In this document: piece by piece, positions 25,750 to 64,000 of the stretch | Layout of the letters: every line of letters begins with the position of its first letter | How positions within the stretch are numbered: the stretch's first letter is position 1 | From: Oryzias latipes | Taxonomy: Eukaryota > Chordata > Actinopteri > Beloniformes > Adrianichthyidae | Assembly: GCF_002234675.1 (NCBI RefSeq) | Contig: NC_019862.2 | Span: 29,908,389 to 29,972,388, forward strand | Direction: 5' to 3' | Length of the DNA stretch: 64,000 bases | Notes under the pieces: model-generated | Told to the model about the DNA's origin: nothing | Database searches by the model: none | Seen by the model: only the letters and a program-made list of their open reading frames with translations | Translations under genes and position numbers: made by a program

Positions 25750-28700
25750 CTGACAGACGTTTGGAGCTGTCTTGATGGTTCTTGTCATACATCAGAGGTT
25801 TCTTTTCATAAAAGTCATCCTTTCTTTTCTGATCCCACAGAAGAAACTTGATTTGAGATCTTCTGATTGGCCCGTCTCAGGGAATATCAAATCATAAAGA
25901 TTGTCCTTTGTCTGTAGATAATGTTCATGTCAGCAGTTTCAACAATTGATAAACCCGGTTATTTCAGAGGATCTACAGTGGAACCATCTCGTCATTCCAA
26001 ATATGAGGAACTTTGAAAGCTCAGCCATCTGGTGGTCAGGAAAATGCTGAAAACTGTAGAATAACAAGTGAAAATGGTTGAGGAGCCAACTACTCAACTA
26101 TGTTTAAAGTAAAAAAACGAGTTTTAAGACCTACAGGCATAAATGAACAAGTGTTGCACTGATCAGCACTGCTAAGTGTGTATTTATTTGTTACGTTTTT
26201 ATTAGAGGCAAATCAGTCAAACATGCTGGACAAACACAATAAAGGATTGTTTTAAATTGCAAAAATATAACAACTGATTTATCAGCCGTCACATTTAAAG
26301 GGCGGTCAGGTCAGCAGCTCGCTTTTCAGCCGTCACTCCAAGCCATCGAAAATGATGGAAAAGCCAATAATTTTTGTTCCTGCTGGTAAAAAAACAAAAA
26401 CAAAATGCCAAACTGTGTAAAAGGGATTTTTGGGGACAACAAGTATTTATGGATGCATTGAAAAAATTTAAGTTTTAAAGCTTTAAGACTATTTTGTACT
26501 TTTGTAGACTAAGTCTCTATCTTTAAATGTGCTGTTCTTATGACAGCACAAACATCATGACGTTTGACAGAAATAATCTAAAAAATGATTAACCAATCAG
26601 CATATTTATCCTGCAGGAAGCCTTTCAATAACCAATTAGTTTGCAAAATGTTAATAATTAAAATATATATTTCCTTGACCTGTTTAATCCGTTTTTTGAA
26701 TATTATGCTTTTAAATCACTAAAATTACCAAATGTCTTCGTTTGGTTGTGAACTATTCTCCAGAAACATAAGGTGGACGATTTAACTTTTGTTTTGTTCA
26801 TTTTCTACCTGTCTTAGTATTTTTTCTTTCTTATTTTGTCATTTTTTCTGGTATTATAACCACAGAAAACAACTAGAAAGGGCTGCATTTCCAGAAGAAA
26901 ATTCAGGGTCGAATGCTACATTACTGAATGAAAATGAAACTTAAAGGGTAATAATTAGCAAAAAGAAAAAGAAAGAAAGAAATGAAATTACAACAGCACA
27001 ATAACAAAAAAAAGATATTGTTTGTGAAAAATGCCAGCGCCGGGTATCAAACCAGCGAGCTTCTGCACCAAGGATTCCCCATGGATTTTAATGGAGGCAA
27101 AAATCCTGGAATATCTTGAAAAGTTCAAGGATTCGAAGGACCAAAAGTCATAGCTGGAAAAAGCTGAAAGAGTTGAACATTTGAATGGTTGAAATAGCTG
27201 AAAAATTGTAGGAGTTAAGCGGTAAAAAATGGTGGAAGATACTAGAATAAAGAAAGAAAAACAGAAAAACGAGTGGTATGCTTTACAGTATTCAACCAAT
27301 AAAGATGGAAGGGAGTTAGGTGTCACCGCCCAAGCCAACTGAGCCTAACAACAAAATGAACACCCCCCCACACTCAGTTCACTCAATTATGAAGAATGGC
27401 TCACAGCTGTGCTTCTGTTTGATCCATGCAGCAGAGCAGGACTCCAGCTCAACCCGGACGCTGGACAGACACACCACTGGTAAACATGTAAGCGTCTCAT
27501 CTTGGATGCATGTTTGTTTTGACACACGCAAAAGAATAATTCACGTTTTTTTTTTATCAAAGTAATTAAATTCATCAATGTGAAACAAAGAAATGAATGA
27601 GTCGACTCCGTTTCCTCAGGATACCAGACTTTTCAAGTTAGTCAAGAGTTGGAGAAAACAAAGATTTTTTTTTTTTACTACATTTTTTGTTGTTGTAAAA
27701 TAAAATCGTATTCAAAAACGAAAAAGATTTGATTTAAAAAAGCTAATTTTGAACTGACATTTTCTTATGCCTCTCAACAAACGTGTAAAAGTGACAACTG
27801 TAAAGCAAAACTTGTGCATTTTTCACGCAGATTAATTTTCTTTTAAAATGATTTATAACTGGCAATAGAAATTCTCTCAAGAAGGTTTATTTAAAAAAAC
27901 AGATTCTCCCAAACTGTGCAAAATAGTTTTCTCTGTAGACATAAGTAACTTTGATGTAAAAAAAAATAATATTATTATAATTATAAGCAATTTTTATGTA
28001 ACTTTGTTTTAGCCCTGACATTTCAAAACTTTGGATCAGAATTAAAGCGATTCAGATTACCAAATCCTCTGATCTCACTCCATGGATCAAATATATTTTT
28101 ATCCCGGTATTTCAAATTTTGCTGGATCAGATCAGATTCGCTCAGATCTGCTCGGATGTGGATTTTCGGATCCGCCCCGCCCACAGAATCAGCAACGAGA
28201 ACCCAGGAAAAAGGCGGAGTTTCTCCTGGAACGAGGACAAACGTGAGTGAAATTTTGATTTAAGACAATCATTTTTAAAACCTGATGAATCGATTCATCA
28301 TATTTTGCTCTTAAAGTACTAAACGTTTAAACATCACTTTAGTTCAACTCAGTTTCTTTTGTAAATGCATTTCTGTCTGATCAGTCAGGGGAGGCACGGC
28401 CTCACCTGAAAAATATAGCTTAAAAAAGGGATGAATACACTTTTTCTGAAAATAAAATTCAAATATTTTCTGGACATGTCTGTTCTAAAAAGAAAAGTAG
28501 TGAATTTAGACATTTCTTGCTCAAACATGACAAATTGGCATCAGCCTCATAAATATTTAGGTCAGATCTGAATATTTAACTTGCAAACTAAATGTTTAAA
28601 TTCATAAAATTAGTTTACAAACAAAACATTTAGTCTGTAAAGTAAATGTATATTTACAAAGATCTTCCCCTGCAGTAAACTGACAACACATTTGTTTTAT

Positions 28701-30037
28701 TGTTCCAGGTCTGTGGAGACACGATTGCTGCTCTGAATCTGCAGGAGTTTATTTTAAATGTCTAGCTTATATATGTGGAGAATGGAGGAGTGGCTACTGT
28801 GCTCCATGTTGTGTTTTTCCCCACATCGATTGCCTTTTTTTGGACATTGAAATGTTCTTCAAAACATGTGAAATATTCAATAAATCCTCAGGAACAGGAT
28901 TCTGTATTCTACCTTTGTGTTGTGAGTGTTAAGCTGCTTTTCTGTTCGTTATTTTATGTTTGCATTGTTGGTTTCTGCATATTTTTGAGAATCCTTTAAA
29001 TTCACATCTAATACAATGTTGAAACATACAAACTGACTTCTTCCTTAATTTAAATGGAATGATTTTATACATGAGCAGTAAAATGATGACGCTGACGGTT
29101 CAACCGGTGGAACTTTTTTACGCTGAATCGCAGCAACTCAGCACTCTGACCAATAGGGGACTTGGATTTAGTAGTGACGTGTGGGTGGCGTCTGCTTCAA
29201 AACACAGAAGTACCAACCGCTGTTAACATGATCACGGAGGAGACATTAATAATAGCGGTTTGTGTCTGGTCAGATTAATGACTCCAAGATGAACATTTAT
29301 AGGGACAAAGCTGTGAAAATAAAAGGTCTAGAGCAAGATTTGCGGGATTTGCACCACTCTGACTTTGCACTCCGAGCCTCTTCCTATTGTAGATGGCAGA
29401 TGAGCGCCAATAAAACAGTAAATAAACCAAATTAGAAAAATCCTCTCCCTGTCGCTACCTGCGTGTCTGGTGCTGGTCCGGTGTGAACACGACCGGCTGG
29501 ATGCGCGTTCATAAAACAGCCTAGACCTTATGTTTGGATCTGTCTTCTTCTTCTGTGGCAGAAGAAGCCTCCAGAAGTTCCAGTTGAGCTTTGCAATTAT
29601 TAAAATCGTTTAAGAAAAGATGAATCGACAATACCAAGCTAGCACTGGCAAATTTCTTTTTTTTATAACTGACAGCTCTAAATTTAATATAATATAATTA
29701 TACCATGATCTGGGTGAATACTTGATTCTGATTCTAGGGATTAAAAAGTAAATTACCACAGTGATGACACACTCTTGAAAAAGAAGTTCTGGTCACGTAG
29801 CTTAAATGTTCCGTATGACTGCGTTGGCTTCTTTAAAACAACCTTTTGCTTCATCTGGACAAAAACAAGCGGTAGGAGGTGATTTTCTCTGATCTGATGC
29901 TTTACTGACACATCGTGATCATCAGCATAGATATCGCTATCCTTTGCCGCTGCAATCGAGGTCGGTGCCGGCTCAGCGAGCCGTCATGTTACCGTGACAA
30001 TCCGCCGCACCACGTACTTTTTGTGAAAAAAGCAATC
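25750..30037. other. Gene-free spacer between SHC2 and ANKRD24 3' ends
   Basis: AT-rich with only short unsupported frames. No exon, RNA gene or clear transposon was recognised. A possible degenerate MADF/Harbinger remnant near 29230-29400 is too weak to call. Confidence 0.4.
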
Positions 30038-30243
30038 TAAACCAAAAAAATAAGAATTAAGGACTAAAAACTGAGTATTTATTTCTTTTAGTGACCCTGG
30101 TATGAGTGGGTTAATGAAAATGAAGTAAAACTACATTTTAAGGCTCAGTTCAAGTAGATGATAAAAAGTCGGAAGATGCATAACTTAAATATTGGACTCT
30201 ATGCATTCAATCATGAAAAATAAACATGTGCAAAGCAAAAATC

Positions 30244-30249
30244 TTTATT
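30244..30249 (-). terminator. ANKRD24 poly(A) signal
   Basis: AATAAA on the minus strand lies about 310 nt past the ANKRD24 stop and is followed by a T/GT-rich stretch, typical of a cleavage site. No competing AATAAA closer to the stop was noticed. The same signal is preserved in the inverted copy at 3968-3973. Confidence 0.65.
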
Positions 30250-30558
30250 ATAACAACATGTTATAAAATGAGTGGTCAAGTAACACAGTTAGAGCACGAT
30301 TCTGCCATCAAAATCAACACTTCATCTGCAGGCACGTCCTGCTTTTATGAACTCCTAACAAACGATAAAGGCACTCCCCTTTGGGTCATGTGACTGCTCA
30401 ACTGTTGATCAGGCATCGCTAAGCTGATGCTTAGCTTGGAAGAAGAGTCACATGCAGCAATATCTGACCACAAACTGCAGGGTTTGGCTTTGGGAACAAG
30501 GCCTCATGAATTCTGACCTTGAAGGTTAAAATGCAGAAGCTGCAGGAGGAGAAAGACT

Positions 30559-51294
<20,736 letters not shown>

Positions 51295-51419
51295 AATAGT
51301 TTGAAGTTCTTGGATCAACAGGAAGACTAGATAAAAGAACAGAAATAAATACCCAGACAAAGGTTCAGGCTTCAATATAATCAGTGCATTAAAACCACTT
51401 AAACCTGCAGCTTACCTGT

Positions 51420-52000
51420 GGAGGACTGACGTCAGTCTGCCGTGGGCTCTACCATCACCTGCCCACAGGAAAACACCAACCTGAGCGTTATCTGACCCAC
51501 AGCAGAGATGCACCCGCCCCCAGTGCCAAACTAACCAATTGGGAAAAAGCAAAACACCGGATCGAAACCTCATTGGTGGAAATGGATGACATATGAAAAG
51601 TTTTCTCAACTATTAGCAATTTTACAAAGTTTTTTTATTAGCATTTGAGTTGCATTATATTAGGTTTTGATTATGTTTTATAAAAAAACAAACCTGGATT
51701 GTCATTCATTGGCTGACCTTTTAACCTTTGGCACGCGCGGCGGCGGGAAAATATTTGTGTTTCAGACAAAACGGCGACCAATGAGACGCCTGGAGCGGCT
51801 GAACCCGGAAAAACGCAACATCCAATGGAAAGATTTATTCAAGGGAGATTTAATGCAGAGAAAATGTAGTTAACTTACTTATCATTATGACTAAATATGC
51901 CCCCCCCACCCAAAAAAAAAGAGTATTTTGTATTTTCAGAAAGAAAGGATTCTGGATGTAAATAGTATTGAATCCTGCCCTAAAAAAAGCTTCTAGAACA
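51420..52000. promoter_or_regulatory. Candidate ANKRD24 promoter
   Basis: Gene-free DNA upstream of the ANKRD24 5'UTR exon. It includes a short CpG-dense patch (GCACGCGCGGCGGCGGG at about 51731-51747) next to GACCAATGAG, a CCAAT box. Position and composition suggest a promoter; no TATA box was recognised. Confidence 0.35.
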
Positions 52001-53990
52001 GTTGAAATGGTCACGTTTGAGACTTATTTTTGTTTTATTTTTATTCTTTTTTTCACCTAGTTAATCTTGTCATTATTATTATTATTATTGTTGTTGTTGC
52101 TATTTACATCATTGCCACCTCTTTAGCTCTGAAAAAAACAGCTATTCCAGGTTAATTTGATTTACATTTTTTCCCTCAGCTTCGCAGTGCTGAGCGTTAT
52201 CTTCACCGACAGTGAGAATCTGGTAATTAGAAGATGCATGAAATGTGCACGCACCAATTTCACATATGACAGTTTAATTTTTCCGTCTGTGGTTTGGTGC
52301 ATTTGCTTTAAGGGAATGATGGAATCCACATGTCGCTTCTTACTCTTATTTTGAAAAGAGCCACAGCTCATTAGATCCACGTGTTTGGCCCTTTTGGGCC
52401 ACTTGGAATCATTTGGACGGTTGCCAAAACATTTGCATCTTCAACGATACATTTTTGATTTACAATGAGTTTGTTTCTTTCTCAGTTTGGTCAGACTGTG
52501 AGGAAAAGTCCACAGACCCTCCAGTGTTTTTAGTTTTGAACCTGTAATGCGCACAGTCTGCCAGTAGAGGGCAGTCAATGCAAAAGAGAAAGAGCCACAG
52601 ATCTTTAGATCAGCTGCTGAATCCCTTCAACAAGAGAGTGTTTTTTAAATGTAAGTCTAAGAAGAGGGATTTGGAGGAAAACTGTTCAGCTGTTTATATT
52701 TATAATAAGGAAGCTTGAATGTTTCTCTGCAAAAACTCACTACACCTTGTTAGCCTGCGTGTGTTTGTTTCATATTGGAGCATAGTGAACTGGCTGAAAG
52801 TGTGGGTTTTTTTTTTTAGCCGCTGATTTTTGGTCATTTATGCCTTTGCATGTCTTCTCTGAGAACTTTGTCTCTGCTTCTCCATCTATTCCTTAATTTT
52901 TTCCCCTCTTTTGCCCTTCCCTGTAAAGTCGTGGCTTTTACTGGGCGAGGATGGAAACACACATTTATTGCAAGCTCCAGGGTTCCTGCCTGTATAGGGG
53001 GGTTTCAGAGGAGGTGCTGGAGTGAGGAGGCAGTGTAAATGAGACAAGGAGAATGTGTGACTGGGGTGGGGGTGGGGTGGGGGTGCCATAGTCAAAGATG
53101 TTAAATGCAATTTTTTTTTTTAATAGAAGGAGGTCTATTCATAAAGATAACATCTTTTTAAGCCAGTTTTTACATTTGATTTGTTTTCCTTTGTGGTTTA
53201 ATGATCCAGGTGAAGATTTCTATCACCTTGATGAATAAATGGATCCAGGTTCCCTTGGGGTGGGGGGGTGGGGGGCATTCCACACGACACATTGATCTTT
53301 TCTGCCAGTTGATATAATGACTGATTTTTGTGTATGTGAGATTCTGTTAGGGTTTTAACACATTTCTAAATATATTTTGAGGGGGTCTTAAAGACATCTG
53401 AGAGGTTTTCGTTCTAGGTGAGCTGACGTGACGTCATTCCGCCTCCTCTGTTATCAGACTGGACTGCAGGGACCCGAAGTGGAGCCATGCGTTTTGGTGA
53501 TGGTGCATGCAGCATGGGGAGAACGTGTGGGTCTGGATGGGTTACCGATGCTGCTGCTGATGGTGGATGACCTCATCCAGTCACCCACCACCCCCAGGAG
53601 AAACTCTCCAGCTTCATAAAGAGAGGGGGGGGGGGGAGCATGTACGCTCCTTTGACAGACTTGGATAGCCCTCACCCAGTGTAGCATACAATCCAATTTA
53701 CCAGCGTGGACAAATGTCACATGTGTGAGAGGATGACACACTCTGAGAGCAAAGGGGGATCCAACAAAGGGAATGAAACTCACAAATGCTCTTTAGTCCT
53801 TATCAGAGTGGACAAGCCTGAGCGCTTTTGTCACATTCTCTCTGTGAGGAGAGGAGAGTTTTTGTGTCCACACATCTGCCCAAAAGCAGAGGCTGGATGT
53901 GATGCTGAAGCCCAACAAAATACAGATTTACCCCATGACCTCATCGCAATCTATAATGCATATGTTATGCATTATTCTTGATCTGCTGTC
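52001..53990. other. Gene-free spacer between divergent ANKRD24 and SHD
   Basis: No open frame with coding character and no recognised transposon. Contents are short simple repeats: (ATT)n near 52073-52090, G-rich GGTGGGG repeats at 53057-53083 and 53258-53274, and a G run at 53627-53637. Regulatory elements for either gene may lie here but none can be named. Confidence 0.4.
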
Positions 53991-53999
53991 ATATCTGGA

Positions 54000-54415
54000 A
54001 ATGCTGTTTTCAGTCCTTTTTCGTGCGCCTTTTGCGCGGCTCTGAGCGGAAATTGTTCTGGCTGCATCCCGTGCGATGCGCAGACAATCATGCACACGAA
54101 TGAGCGGTGATTGGAAAACGGAGCGGAAGGGTTTTCCTCCGTGAACAGAGCGCCTCCCCTTCAGTCGCTCGGCTGAGTTCCTCTCCCGTCTCCCCGTTCA
54201 CTCGCGTTCAGCCGCCAGAGGAACTTCTGCGCGCCGCCGCCGCGTCCTTAAAGAAAGACTGCAGTGTTTTCTTCTTCTTCTTTTTTCTTTCCTGCCACTT
54301 CAGAATCATAAAAAATAAGAATTAAATGTTTTGTGGCTTCTTGTTGACGGTCAGCGACATGAAAAAACGCAGAACTGAGCATCTGAAGTGGCTGAAGTGA
54401 GACGGAACTGGCGCG
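54000..54415 (+). promoter_or_regulatory. shd: SHD CpG-rich promoter and non-coding first exon
   Basis: The sequence turns markedly CpG-rich (GCGCGGCTCTGAGCGG, GCGCGCCGCCGCCGCGTCC), with an inverted CCAAT box (GATTGG) near 54110. It ends at a consensus donor GTAAGG at 54416 that can splice to the acceptor at 54925, just upstream of the SHD start codon. The transcription start cannot be fixed by eye. Confidence 0.5.
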
Positions 54416-54965
54416 GTAAGGGCTCGTGCGTCTCGACGCGCGGCGTTCTTCATTTCGGTGCAGCTTTTTGATGAATATTTCTTCAAGTTGGTGAAGATAT
54501 GATCTCACAAGTTTAGTTTCGCAGCTTCCCAAATAGGTTTAAAGTCCGCTATGATTATTGTTTAATCAAAATAAAAATGGAATGAGAAACCACAACGGTT
54601 AAACTAAGGCAGACTTTATTGCAGGGGTGTGAACTGGATCTGAAGCCTGTGGGCAAAGTCCTGTTGCTAGACGTTATTGCTGCGTGCCCAAAACAAAAGG
54701 AGCGCGTAAAACGCAGCTGTCACTGCAGCTTAATGTCCCGCGAGAGCTTGTAATAGCTCACAAATTGCGAGTCTATCATTGGAGAAAGCGAAAGCTGCGC
54801 AATGAAAGAAGCAGAACTCGTGGAGGGGAGGGAGAGGGGGGGATCCCCCCCCCCCAATAAATTGGGTTTATTAAATCTTTGCTCGTTCCTCTGTCAGTGC
54901 AATAATCCTTCCATTCTCTCTGCAGCTCATACTCCTCCACTCACTCCTCCAAAAGGTCAGCCACG

Positions 54966-64000
<9,035 letters not shown>

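Noticed and set aside
27030-27070. GGGTATCAAACCAGC as a tRNA B box
   Set aside because: No matching A box or acceptor stem; no functional tRNA gene was found anywhere in the window.
29150-29510. Possible MADF-type (Harbinger-associated) protein remnant
   Set aside because: Only EETLIIAV and YRDKAVKIKGLEQDLRDL are suggestive; stops intervene and no terminal repeats were found.

Overview
The window is vertebrate nuclear DNA from a ray-finned fish. It has split genes with GT-AG introns, long non-coding spacers and a dense teleost-type load of transposons (Tc1-like, hAT and TTAA-flanked MITEs, L2-type LINE pieces, tRNA-type SINEs, a long GATA microsatellite). A percomorph close to medaka (Oryzias) is plausible from the repeat style, but that is inference. 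No prokaryotic or viral gene and no CRISPR array was seen.

Three protein-coding genes can be rebuilt exon by exon. (1) SHC2 (+, coding 8202-23293) is complete: 12 coding exons, about 711 residues, order CH2-like N-terminus, PTB, CH1, SH2. (2) ANKRD24 (-, coding 51294 down to 30559) is complete: 22 coding exons, about 1084 residues, N-terminal ankyrin repeats, a KRKAPPPP linker and a long coiled coil; a possible alternative first exon lies at 49918-49989. (3) SHD (+, from 54966) has its first three coding exons (about 233 residues, four YxxP motifs); its SH2 exons lie beyond the right edge. SHC2 and ANKRD24 are tail to tail. ANKRD24 and SHD are head to head across about 3 kb. All three orthologues map to human 19p13.3, so the linkage looks old. 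SHC2 and SHD are phosphotyrosine adaptors; ANKRD24 is a structural stereocilia-rootlet protein in mammals.

Layout: 1-8157, repeats plus the SHC2 upstream region; 8158-23293, SHC2 exons and introns; 23294-30037, SHC2 3' region and gene-free spacer; 30038-51416, ANKRD24; 51417-54415, divergent promoter region; 54416-64000, SHD 5' half with large introns.

The most unusual structure is a near-identical 1.4 kb inverted duplication: 30038-31433 (ANKRD24 terminal exon, 3'UTR, poly(A) signal and half of a Tc1 element) reappears inverted at 2797-4181, on the far side of SHC2, edged by TTAA-type transposon ends. Other notable items are a nested transposon stack in the last ANKRD24 intron, a 17-nt microexon and a GC-AG intron in ANKRD24, and a THAP-encoding P-like transposon remnant at 1461-2707. 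I found no new multi-gene system; the novelty is structural.
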